Source: Bacteroidaceae bacterium
Lineage (GTDB): Bacteria; Bacteroidota; Bacteroidia; Bacteroidales; Bacteroidaceae
Length of the DNA: 7,683 bases
Assembly: GCA_900765575.1 (NCBI GenBank)
Contig: CAAFRW010000018.1
Coordinates: 1-7,683, forward strand
Direction: 5' to 3'
Shown here: positions 1 through 6,761 of the stretch, in pieces
Position numbering within the stretch: position 1 is the stretch's first letter
How the letters are laid out: each line of letters begins with the position of its first letter
Notes under the pieces: generated by a model
Databases searched by the model: none
The model's input: the letters and a program-made list of their open reading frames with translations, nothing else
Told to the model about the DNA's origin: nothing
Position numbers and translations under genes: made by a program

Positions 1-584
1 TCGAAACAGGCAATGGAAGGACCAAAAATGAAATCGGTCGTCCCCTCTATATAGCAATCTTTAAAATAAATGCGGGTGCCGGCCAATCCGGTGTACACTG
101 TATCCTGATTTCCTAAAATACGGCAATTGATAAATTTCAAACGGTCGCCTTCCGTATGCAAAGCCAGCGCCTGTCCTTTACGTCCCGAATTGTTTTCGAG
201 CGTAATATTCTTAAAGGTAATATCGTTTCCCTCCACTTTTACGGTATAGGTACGGAATGTTCCCATTTTATTTTTAGTACCTTCTATATATAAGTTGGCG
301 TGGTCGTCATAAGTAATAATCGTCTCATCCCTATCTTCGCCCAAAATTTCAATATTAGTCATCCACGAAGGAACAATCACTTTCTCCTTATACACTCCCT
401 TTTTCACAAAAATCACTTTGTGATAATCCATAAAAGCGCGGCAATCTTCAATGGCATCCCACAACGTAGTGAATTTACCCGAACCGTCTTTGGCAACTAC
501 CAACGTATCCGGAGTGTCTGTGGCAGCAAAAGCTATGCTTTGGCCGCACACAACCAACAAGGCAATAAATAGTTTTTTCATCAT
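1..584 (-). CDS. pectin methylesterase (CE8), N-terminal part, runs off the left edge
   Basis: The reading frame starts at 584 (ATG; a second in-frame ATG is at 581) and stays open to the left edge, giving about 194 residues. Residues 1-20 form a signal peptide: a Lys-Lys start, a hydrophobic core and an Ala-Phe-Ala end before residue 21, so export to the periplasm or beyond is expected. VAKDGSGKFTTL follows, the usual opening of the pectinesterase right-handed beta-helix. GNQDT near residues 158-162 and DFIFG at 184-188 carry the two conserved aspartates of the family (D161 and D184) and the oxyanion-hole Gln160. The family Arg and Trp further on lie outside the window; full enzymes are roughly 300-350 residues. 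Known family role: hydrolysis of methyl esters in homogalacturonan, releasing methanol and exposing carboxylates for lyases. It starts 24 bases after the GH105 stop, so the two are probably co-transcribed. The family call is firm; intactness cannot be judged. Confidence 0.93.
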   Translation of the reverse strand, partial: MMKKLFIALLVVCGQSIAFAATDTPDTLVVAKDGSGKFTTLWDAIEDCRAFMDYHKVIFVKKGVYKEKVIVPSWMTNIEILGEDRDETIITYDDHANLYIEGTKNKMGTFRTYTVKVEGNDITFKNITLENNSGRKGQALALHTEGDRLKFINCRILGNQDTVYTGLAGTRIYFKDCYIEGTTDFIFGPSIACF

Positions 585-608
585 TATAATATGTTTTATT
601 AGTTAGAG

Positions 609-1811
609 TTATTTCTTTTGAAGACGCTCCCTTTCCAGGCAAAGATTGATAAACGGTCCCATCGCTTTCGGGTCGTTATCCCGTATCCGCTCATGGATAT
701 AATAATCGTAATCGCCCGAACGATAAGGATTTCCACCCAATCCGGCCACCGCGCAACAATTCGAGACTGAAACCACACCGTCCTTATCTACCTTTACAAA
801 CTGTTTTTGAAATCCATTATAGGCTTTTTCCGCTACATCCAGATAAGAAGCGTCGATATATCCCAAACGCACCGCTTTATATAAGGTATAGATAAACATA
901 GCAGAAACGGTAGCCTCCAAATAATTTCCGGCCTCTCCGCTGCGGTCTATCACCTGATACCACACGCCCGAGTCCTTATCCTGCCATCGCTTTATCTGCG
1001 TAGCCACATTATCCAATATAGCCATAACCGAATCGCGTCCGGCTTCATGCTTCGGAATAAACTCCAAGGCGTCGACCAACGCCATAGAGAACCACCCCAT
1101 GGCACGTCCCCATGTATGAGCCGACTGGCCGGTTTTCTTATCCGCCCATTTCTGCGCTTTCTTTTCATCCCACGCATGACGATACAGACCGGTCTTCGGG
1201 TCGTAAGTATGCTTAGCCACCACCTTAAACTGGCGAATCACATCCTGATAATCCTGCGGACGATTGTTGCGGAATGCGTATTCCGCGTAAAAAGGAGAAG
1301 CCATATAAATGCCATCCAGCCACATTTGATGCGGATAAACCTGTTTATGCCAAAAGCCACCCTCTGTAGTACGAGGTTGCGCTACCAACTGGGCACGCAT
1401 ATTCTCCATCGCCCATTTATATTTCTCCTGTTTGGTCTGTTCGTAGATACGGAAATAGATTTTCCCTGTATTAATACGGTCTAAACTAAGTTCAGAGGGA
1501 CGATAGGTAACAATACTGCCGTCGGCATGGGTCATCGTATCGCAATAAGTTAACGCGTAATCAAAATATTTCTTGTCGCCATACGCATCATACAAATTCA
1601 AAAAGGCCTGCAATTCCACTCCATGGCAATAGTCCCACTTCAACGTTGGCTGGAAATCCAGCTGCCACGATTCCGGGAAACGAATCATCTCCGATTCGGC
1701 CACCCGAACCGACCAAGGCAATTCCGTACTTACTTTTTTCTGGGCAAACAAAGATACCGAGCAACAAACGGCTCCACATAAAATCAGTCTGTTTATTGTA
1801 TTTTTCATCAT
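609..1811 (-). CDS. GH105 unsaturated rhamnogalacturonyl/galacturonyl hydrolase, secreted
   Basis: This 400-residue protein starts at 1811 (alternative in-frame ATG at 1808). Residues 1 to about 23 form a signal peptide ending in SLFA before QKK, so it is probably periplasmic. The body fits the GH105/GH88 (alpha/alpha)6-barrel family represented by YteR. Visible landmarks are LSLDRINTGK (D111), HQMWLDGIYM (D166, the position of the catalytic acid in YteR), TWGRAMGWF at 233-241, and the C-terminal NYLEATVSAMFIYTLYK block. Family role: hydration-dependent removal of the 4,5-unsaturated uronic acid that pectin or rhamnogalacturonan lyases leave at the non-reducing end of oligosaccharides. Length is normal for secreted Bacteroidota members. 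It leads an operon with the CE8 esterase and is divergent from a hexuronate transporter, which favours a pectin substrate. Whether it prefers rhamnogalacturonan or homogalacturonan products cannot be decided from motifs. Confidence 0.93.
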   Translation of the reverse strand: MMKNTINRLILCGAVCCSVSLFAQKKVSTELPWSVRVAESEMIRFPESWQLDFQPTLKWDYCHGVELQAFLNLYDAYGDKKYFDYALTYCDTMTHADGSIVTYRPSELSLDRINTGKIYFRIYEQTKQEKYKWAMENMRAQLVAQPRTTEGGFWHKQVYPHQMWLDGIYMASPFYAEYAFRNNRPQDYQDVIRQFKVVAKHTYDPKTGLYRHAWDEKKAQKWADKKTGQSAHTWGRAMGWFSMALVDALEFIPKHEAGRDSVMAILDNVATQIKRWQDKDSGVWYQVIDRSGEAGNYLEATVSAMFIYTLYKAVRLGYIDASYLDVAEKAYNGFQKQFVKVDKDGVVSVSNCCAVAGLGGNPYRSGDYDYYIHERIRDNDPKAMGPFINLCLERERLQKK

Positions 1812-1831
1812 TAGATATTAAAGATTTCCTG

Positions 1832-1860
1832 CAAATGTAAGCAAGAAGTCTTAAATTCAA
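1832..1860 (-). promoter_or_regulatory. Bacteroidota-type promoter of the GH105-pectinesterase operon
   Basis: Read on the minus strand, TACATTTG (1839 to 1832) matches the Bacteroides -7 consensus TAnnTTTG exactly. A TTG at 1860-1858, 18 bases further upstream, fits the -33 element (TTTG) in three of four bases. Transcription would start near 1825, leaving a leader of only about 15 bases before the GH105 ATG. The match is seen directly; promoter activity is inferred. Confidence 0.7.
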
Positions 1861-1880
1861 TACGATATCATACACCTTTT

Positions 1881-1897
1881 TTGCTTTAAAAGCGCAA
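1881..1897. promoter_or_regulatory. small inverted repeat, possible operator between divergent genes
   Basis: TTGC and GCAA arms, 9 bases apart, enclose a second inverted repeat GCTTT-A-AAAGC (1883-1893). It lies about 55 bases upstream of the expected GH105 transcript start and about 110 upstream of the transporter transcript start, a position suited to an activator serving the pectin operon. Arms are short and AT-rich DNA yields such repeats by chance, so this is only a candidate; no regulator gene is in the window. Confidence 0.25.
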
Positions 1898-1989
1898 TTT
1901 TATAGTAGAAACAGGCATTATATTTCCCGAACGTAATTAATAATTCAAAAAATAAGTCAATATTATATAGAAAAGTCAAGAAGATATTT

Positions 1990-1997
1990 TACCTTTG
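1990..1997 (+). promoter_or_regulatory. -7 element of the transporter promoter
   Basis: TACCTTTG is an exact match to the Bacteroides TAnnTTTG element, 55 bases before the transporter ATG, implying a leader of about 50 bases. No convincing TTTG is present around 1967-1971 where the -33 element should be; the zone instead reads TATTATATAG and is flanked by two copies of AAGTCAA (1954-1960, 1973-1979). A weak -33 is compatible with dependence on an activator, but that is inference. Confidence 0.6.
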
Positions 1998-2052
1998 ATG
2001 CCAATTTGTAGCATATCTAAGTAAAATAACATACAAAATTAAATTTATTACT

Positions 2053-3522
2053 ATGAGTACATTAAAAAACGAAAAGATGACAAATTACCGTTGGTGGATT
2101 TGCGCCATGCTTTTCTTTGCCACGACAGTTAATTACATGGACCGTCAGGTATTGTCCTTAACCTGGAAAGATTTTATTGCTCCCGAATTTCACTGGACAG
2201 ATGACGATTACGGTACGATTACAGCCGTATTTTCTATTATATATGCAGTCTGCATGTTATTTGCCGGACGCTTCGTTGACTGGATGGGAACTAAAAAAGG
2301 TTATCTTTGGGCTATTGGAATCTGGTCGTTAGGTGCTTGTGCACACGCTCTTTGCGGATGGGCTACAGAAGCAACATTAGGAGTAGGCAGTGTACAAGAT
2401 TTAATTAATGCAACCAATACGACAGCCATCACCGCTGTTACCATTGCTACTGTGAGTGTATATTACTTTATTGCCGCTCGTTTCATCTTAGCATTAGGTG
2501 AAGCCGGTAACTTCCCTGCCGCTATTAAAGTAACAGCAGAATACTTCCCGAAGAAAGACCGCGCTTTCGCAACCAGTATCTTCAATGCCGGTGCTACCGT
2601 AGGAGCTTTGGCAGCTCCTGTAACCATCCCTTCATTAGCTAGTTATTTCAAAGAATTAGGCGTTGGTAATGGATGGGAAATGGCTTTTGTGGTAATTGGT
2701 GGTTTAGGTTTTATCTGGATGGCATTCTGGGTATTTATGTATAGCAAACCCAACCAAAGCAAACACGTAAACAAAGCCGAGCTGGTTTACATCGAACAAG
2801 ATAACGAAACTGAAGAAGCACCGAAGAAAGACGCTCACGGCGAAGAGCTGAAAATGTCATTCGCTCAATGTTTCAAATACAAACAGACTTGGGCTTTTGC
2901 GTTCGGTAAATTCATGACTGACGGTGTTTGGTGGTTCTTCCTCTTCTGGACTCCGGCTTATATCAGTGATGTCTATCACTTACCCTCAGACAACCCCACA
3001 GCACAGCTATTAATATTTGTATTATACGCTATCACCATGTTATCTATTGTCGGTGGTTGGTTGCCTACATTCTTCGTAGACAAAAAAGGAATGAATCCTT
3101 ATGCCGGACGTATGCGCGCAATGCTTATTTTTGCATTCTTCCCATTGCTGGCATTGTTTGCCCAACCATTAGGAGAATATTCATATTGGTTCCCGGTAAT
3201 TATTATCGGTATAGCCGGTGCTGCTCACCAGGCATGGTCAGCTAACATCTTCTCTACTGTAGGTGATATGTTCCCGAAAACAGCCATTGCTACCATTACA
3301 GGTATCGGAGGTATGGCAGGTGGTGTCGGTTCATTCCTTATTAATAAAGGTTCAGGTATGCTCTTCACTTTCGCCGGAGATACAAACATGACATTCATGG
3401 GCTTCTCTGGAAAACCGGCCGGCTACTTCATTATCTTCTGTATATGTGCCGTAGCTTACCTTATCGGCTGGATTGTAATGAAGACACTGGTTCCGAAATA
3501 CAAACCAATCGTTCTTGAATAA
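2053..3522 (+). CDS. MFS transporter, anion:cation symporter family, ExuT-like hexuronate:H+ symporter
   Basis: This is a 489-residue inner-membrane protein rich in hydrophobic segments, consistent with the 12-helix MFS fold. Family signatures are RWWICAMLFFATTVNYMDRQ at 13-32, the cytoplasmic-loop motif AGRFVDWMGTKKG at 71-83, and RFILALGEAGNFPAAIKV at 143-160 followed by EYFPKKDRA. D30, R31 and E150 sit where related sugar-acid symporters such as DgoT have their substrate and proton-coupling charges (recalled family knowledge). A hydrophilic central loop spans about 231-270. It is longer than the roughly 430 residues of E. coli ExuT: about 30 extra residues (105-135) lie between helices 3 and 4, and the last periplasmic loop (431-457) looks extended. 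The ATG at 2053 is preceded by an AT-rich leader; an in-frame ATG at 2077 just ahead of NYRWW is an alternative. Its place divergent from pectin enzymes supports galacturonate or glucuronate uptake, though other sugar acids are possible. Confidence 0.88.
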   Translation: MSTLKNEKMTNYRWWICAMLFFATTVNYMDRQVLSLTWKDFIAPEFHWTDDDYGTITAVFSIIYAVCMLFAGRFVDWMGTKKGYLWAIGIWSLGACAHALCGWATEATLGVGSVQDLINATNTTAITAVTIATVSVYYFIAARFILALGEAGNFPAAIKVTAEYFPKKDRAFATSIFNAGATVGALAAPVTIPSLASYFKELGVGNGWEMAFVVIGGLGFIWMAFWVFMYSKPNQSKHVNKAELVYIEQDNETEEAPKKDAHGEELKMSFAQCFKYKQTWAFAFGKFMTDGVWWFFLFWTPAYISDVYHLPSDNPTAQLLIFVLYAITMLSIVGGWLPTFFVDKKGMNPYAGRMRAMLIFAFFPLLALFAQPLGEYSYWFPVIIIGIAGAAHQAWSANIFSTVGDMFPKTAIATITGIGGMAGGVGSFLINKGSGMLFTFAGDTNMTFMGFSGKPAGYFIIFCICAVAYLIGWIVMKTLVPKYKPIVLE

Positions 3523-3550
3523 TACGAAAACGACACTTATAGTTCTATAT

Positions 3551-3590
3551 AAAAGTCCGGCTTCCTTTATGGATTGCCGGACTTTTCTTT
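3551..3590 (+). terminator. rho-independent terminator after the transporter gene
   Basis: An 11-base-pair perfect stem, AAAAGTCCGGC (3551-3561) with GCCGGACTTTT (3576-3586), encloses a 14-base loop in which TCC and GGA can add three more pairs. The right arm ends in T's and continues CTTTTAT. It begins 28 bases after the transporter stop and separates that transcript from the glycosyltransferase genes. The A-rich left flank means it could also work in the opposite direction. Confidence 0.9.
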
Positions 3591-3909
3591 TATGAATTAA
3601 GCACTGCATCCTATAAGTTAACTTATATAAAACCCAGTATGATTTACCCTCCTTCTTTTACAGACATTCAAAAAAATCATCACCAACGAAATCCCAAAGC
3701 ATTAATACATTAAGGCACACAAAATCAGAGTAATAAATATTGCAACGCAACCAACAAAAAAAGTTCCAAGAAGGTATTTCTCTAACGTCTTTCTATGTTT
3801 TCACATTTTTAACACCTCTCTATGCAGTATTTTACACTTCAGATTGTTTATCACTATTAGAATTAGGAAATATTCAATAAAGAAGAGTGGTCAATTCATA
3901 TAAAATATC
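3591..3909. other. gene-free AT-rich gap between the transporter and glycosyltransferase units
   Basis: No convincing coding frame on either strand, no RNA gene and no long repeat is visible. It contains a 16-base perfect palindrome (3612-3627), homopolymer A and T runs, and three loosely similar TTTT-(N)ACA(C) stretches around 3798-3837. The region ends in the TACCTTTG promoter at 3910. Most of it is plausibly upstream regulatory DNA or simple spacer. Confidence 0.5.
3612..3627. repeat. perfect 16-base palindrome
   Basis: TATAAGTTAACTTATA is identical to its own reverse complement, with no spacer. It lies 22 bases after the terminator tail and nearly 300 bases ahead of the first glycosyltransferase promoter. 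Having no loop, it is more like a dimeric-protein binding site than an RNA hairpin. Function is unknown, and with 14 of 16 bases A or T it may be chance. Confidence 0.5.
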
Positions 3910-3917
3910 TACCTTTG
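3910..3917 (+). promoter_or_regulatory. -7 element of the glycosyltransferase operon promoter
   Basis: TACCTTTG matches TAnnTTTG exactly and is followed by CAAAAC. It is the same octamer as at the transporter promoter. No clear TTTG -33 element is seen near 3886-3890 (the sequence there is AGTGG). Transcription would begin near 3924, which makes the GTG at 3887 unusable as a start from this promoter. It is the only plus-strand match I see in the gap before the operon. Confidence 0.6.
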
Positions 3918-3991
3918 CAAAACTAAACCTATGGCTAATTATGACAAAAGGTGCTGAAAAAATAGTAAATTCCACATATCAACAAGAAAAT

Positions 3992-4840
3992 ATGCCTGAA
4001 AATGCTCCGGTAACAAGTGGACTTTGTACCTGTCAAAACAGCAACAAACCAACTGTTTCATTGTTGGTTTCTACCTATAATTGGAAAGAAGCGTTAGCCC
4101 TCTGTTTACGGAGTGCTTTCTCTCAAACTGTAAAACCCGATGAAATTGTCATAGCAGACGATGGTTCACGCGAAGATACCCGTGAGCTTATCGAAAATAT
4201 GAAAAAGAAAACGGACATTCCTGTCGTACATGTGTGGCATGAAGACAAAGGTTTTCGTAAAACGAATATCTTAAATAAAGCCATAAAGAAGATTTCTTCT
4301 GAATACATTATCCAAATAGACGGAGACATTGTAATGGATAAGAACTTTATTTCCGACCATTTGGAACTTGTTGAAGAGGGGTATTTCGTATGTGGAAGTC
4401 GGGTTGGGCTCTCTCCAATGATAACCAATCAGTTTTTCAGAAACACACACTATCATCCCTACATGTTTCAACTAGGGCTCATGTACATGTTCAATTCGAT
4501 TCGTTCGCGCGTGATACGTCGCTATCTGGAAAAACGATACTTTCCTAAAAACATACAACGGTTAAGGGGATGTAATATGGCTTTCTGGAAAGAAGATTTA
4601 TTACGGGTAAACGGCTATAACGAAGATATGAACGGATGGGGACAAGAAGACACTGAAATTGCTTATCGTTTAGTCCATGCCGGTGTAAAAAAGAAGTTCT
4701 TAAAAGGAGGAGGCATTGAATATCATCTTTATCATAAGCCTGCATCGAAGGAAAATCTGACGCATCATAATGAAATTCTTCAGGAAGTAATTGATAAAAA
4801 GATTGCATGGTGCAAGAATGGAATCGTAAAGCAAGATTAA
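3992..4840 (+). CDS. GT2 glycosyltransferase with galactosyltransferase-like C-terminal domain
   Basis: With the chosen ATG at 3992 the protein has 282 residues. Residues 20-115 are a GT-A nucleotide-sugar domain: PTVSLLVSTYNW at the start, ADDGS at 55-59 and the metal-binding DGD at 110-112. Residues 182-226 carry RGCNMAFWK and NGYNEDMNGWGQED, the pattern of the Glyco_transf_7C domain of beta-1,4-galactosyltransferases and chondroitin-type synthases; E209/D210 are candidates for the catalytic acid and acceptor contacts. HLYHK at 235-239 closes the core. No membrane segment is seen, so it probably acts at the cytoplasmic face on a lipid-linked acceptor. The frame is open back to a GTG at 3887, but that lies upstream of the promoter at 3910. 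ATG 3941 (299 residues) is possible; 3992 is preferred for its AAGAAAAT upstream bases and because family members start close to the first beta strand. First gene of the four-gene run. Donor and acceptor are unknown. Confidence 0.87.
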   Translation: MPENAPVTSGLCTCQNSNKPTVSLLVSTYNWKEALALCLRSAFSQTVKPDEIVIADDGSREDTRELIENMKKKTDIPVVHVWHEDKGFRKTNILNKAIKKISSEYIIQIDGDIVMDKNFISDHLELVEEGYFVCGSRVGLSPMITNQFFRNTHYHPYMFQLGLMYMFNSIRSRVIRRYLEKRYFPKNIQRLRGCNMAFWKEDLLRVNGYNEDMNGWGQEDTEIAYRLVHAGVKKKFLKGGGIEYHLYHKPASKENLTHHNEILQEVIDKKIAWCKNGIVKQD

Positions 4841-4885
4841 AAAGCTACCCGCATCTCTATAATCAATAATCAACACCGTTAAATA

Positions 4886-5800
4886 ATGGATATAGTATGT
4901 AATATAGATAGCAACTATGTAAAATATTGCATTGTGACGCTAGTTTCCCTGTTCCAAAACAATGAAAAGGGAAGTATCCATGTACATATCATAGCCGACA
5001 ACCTAGCCGATGCAGAAAAGCAACTGATGCATGAAGAACTGGATAGATTTGGTAATCAACTCACTTTTTACAATGCAGGAAAGGAAATTATAGCTCATTG
5101 CCCCATCAGCCAAGAGAGTCAGTATATATCAGTGGCCACCTATTATCGCATTTTTTTGCCGGCAATCCTTTCCCAATCTATATCCAAGGTATTATACCTT
5201 GATTGTGACCTGATTGTGGAAGATTCCATCCGCGAATTATGGGATACGGATTTAACAGGCTATGCGTTGGCTGCTATCGAAGACATGAGCTCAGGAAACG
5301 AGGAATACTACACCCGACTGCAATACGATAAAAAAGAATCTTATTTTAATGCCGGAGTGATGCTTGTGAATCTAGACTATTGGCGGGAACATCAAGTAAT
5401 GGAAAAATGTATCCAATATATACAGACTTATCCGGAACGCTTGGCTTTAAACGACCAGGACACACTCAATGTAGTGCTACATAATCAATGGCTTCCGCTT
5501 CACTATAAATGGAATATGCATTACTATCATCGCAAAACCATTATGAGCGAGCAAGCTGACAAGGAAATCGAACGTTGGTTGCTCACTCCTTCTATTATTC
5601 ACTATATCAGTTGCATTAAACCTTGGCATCCACACTGCGAACATCCCCTTGTTGGCAGATGGTACTCCTATTTAGACCAAACACGATGGAAAGGAGAACG
5701 GCCGAAAAAGACATTCAAAGATTTATTCAATCGGTATATCAAACCAATAGGATATATCACCGGAATAGACAAGCCTAAGTACAAAAAATTAAAACATTAA
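4886..5800 (+). CDS. GT8 glycosyltransferase, first of a tandem pair
   Basis: This 304-residue protein has the full GT8 pattern (LgtC/RfaJ type, retaining GT-A fold). Landmarks are the N-terminal strand MDIVCNIDSNYVKY, YYRIFLP at 86-92, the metal-binding DCD at 106-108 within LYLDCDLIV, FNAGVMLVNLDYWR at 154-167, NDQD at 189-192, and IIHY (H239) with KPWH at 245-248, which supply the late metal and diphosphate contacts in LgtC-like enzymes. The C-terminal 35 residues are basic and aromatic, ending IDKPKYKKLKH, consistent with peripheral binding to the inner leaflet as proposed for LgtC. Donors in this family are commonly UDP-glucose or UDP-galactose; specificity cannot be read here. It begins 45 bases after the GT2 stop and ends 8 bases before its paralogue. 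No Shine-Dalgarno is visible, as usual in Bacteroidota. Confidence 0.93.
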   Translation: MDIVCNIDSNYVKYCIVTLVSLFQNNEKGSIHVHIIADNLADAEKQLMHEELDRFGNQLTFYNAGKEIIAHCPISQESQYISVATYYRIFLPAILSQSISKVLYLDCDLIVEDSIRELWDTDLTGYALAAIEDMSSGNEEYYTRLQYDKKESYFNAGVMLVNLDYWREHQVMEKCIQYIQTYPERLALNDQDTLNVVLHNQWLPLHYKWNMHYYHRKTIMSEQADKEIERWLLTPSIIHYISCIKPWHPHCEHPLVGRWYSYLDQTRWKGERPKKTFKDLFNRYIKPIGYITGIDKPKYKKLKH

Positions 5801-5808
5801 AATCTATT

Positions 5809-6759
5809 ATGGACGTAGTTTGCAATATAGACCAGAATTATATCAAATATTGCGTAGTGATGTTCACCTCCCTGTTTGACAACAACAAGCCGGGGTCTAT
5901 TGATGCGCACATCATTTCCGAAGGCTTATCTGAAGAAGACAAGGAACTTATTAGAACATCGCTGGCACATTATGAAAACCGCATACATTTTTATGATGTC
6001 GGAAATGAAATATTACGAGATTGTCCGCTAAAAGAAGACAGTTATATCTCGATTTCTACTTATTATAGAGTTTTTCTGCCTGTTATTCTTCCCAAGAATA
6101 TTTCCAAGGTAATTTATCTCGACTGTGACTTGATAGTAGTATCTTCCATTGAAGACTTTTGGAACATAGATATCACAAATTATGGAGTTGCCGCCGTAGA
6201 AGATATGTGGAGCTATCCGTTCTACGACCCATTGGAAGCTTACAACCGACTGGGCATAGACCCAAAATATTCTTACTTCAACGCTGGAGTAATGATGGTC
6301 AATCTGGATTATTGGCGTGAGCATCATATCTTAGACAAATGTGTTCATTATATCCAAACCTATCCAGAGCGTTTGCATTTAAATGACCAAGATGTGCTAA
6401 ATGTTGTTTTGCACGACCAAAAAATATTTATTCCGTTTAAATGGAACATGCAAGAAGGCTTTTACCGCCGCAGACGCTATATACGCAAAGAAGTATGGGA
6501 TGAATTAGACTCTCTGCTTCCCTACCCGGCCATTATACATTATGTAGGAAAAGTGAAGCCATGGCACAAAGAGTCAGACCATCCTTTTACTGAAGAGTAC
6601 AGATATTATATGAGAAAGACTTTATGGAAAGACGAATGTCCCAAAACGAAATGGTGGTTACCTCTATGGCATCAGATTCAGAAAATAGGATATGCTTTAA
6701 AAGTAGACAAACCGAAGTATCGTCAATTTAAAAAAGTCAAACTCATCAATAATAAATAA
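5809..6759 (+). CDS. GT8 glycosyltransferase, second of a tandem pair
   Basis: This 316-residue protein is a paralogue of the preceding gene, alignable end to end with about half of the positions identical by eye. It keeps YYRVFLP at 85-91, DCD at 105-107, FNAGVMMVNLDYWR at 157-170, NDQD at 192-195, H244 in IIHY and KPWH at 250-253, so it should be active. It differs by an insert of about six residues after EDM (WSYPFYDPLEAYNRLG, around 133-149), in the acceptor-side stretch QEGFYRRRRYIRKEVW at 215-230, and by a longer basic tail ending KPKYRQFKKVKLINNK. Those differences suggest a different acceptor or donor and hence a successive sugar addition, which is inference. Its stop is 2 bases before the next start, indicating co-transcription and probable translational coupling. 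Confidence 0.93.
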   Translation: MDVVCNIDQNYIKYCVVMFTSLFDNNKPGSIDAHIISEGLSEEDKELIRTSLAHYENRIHFYDVGNEILRDCPLKEDSYISISTYYRVFLPVILPKNISKVIYLDCDLIVVSSIEDFWNIDITNYGVAAVEDMWSYPFYDPLEAYNRLGIDPKYSYFNAGVMMVNLDYWREHHILDKCVHYIQTYPERLHLNDQDVLNVVLHDQKIFIPFKWNMQEGFYRRRRYIRKEVWDELDSLLPYPAIIHYVGKVKPWHKESDHPFTEEYRYYMRKTLWKDECPKTKWWLPLWHQIQKIGYALKVDKPKYRQFKKVKLINNK

Positions 6760-6761
6760 TA

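Noticed and set aside
300..572. Open plus-strand frame of 90 codons opposite the pectinesterase gene
   Set aside because: It lies antisense to a clear CE8 coding region with conserved motifs, and the product resembles no domain.
1047..1484. Open plus-strand frame of 145 codons opposite the GH105 gene
   Set aside because: The antisense GH105 frame is continuous and carries family motifs; this frame is its shadow.
1742..1811. Possible lipoprotein signal in the GH105 protein (Cys residues at 12, 16 and 17)
   Set aside because: No good lipobox precedes any of these cysteines, and an SLFA-Q signal-peptidase I site fits better.
3352..3609. Minus-strand frame of 85 codons over the transporter end and terminator
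   Set aside because: It overlaps the transporter C-terminus and the terminator hairpin and encodes nothing recognisable.
3798..3840. Three loosely similar TTTT-ACAC stretches as a repeat array or CRISPR remnant
   Set aside because: The copies are short, imperfect and unevenly spaced in AT-rich DNA; there is no repeat-spacer pattern.
3591..3909. Invertible promoter as seen ahead of Bacteroides capsule loci
   Set aside because: No inverted repeats flank the 3910 promoter, and no recombinase, upxY or upxZ gene is present in the window.
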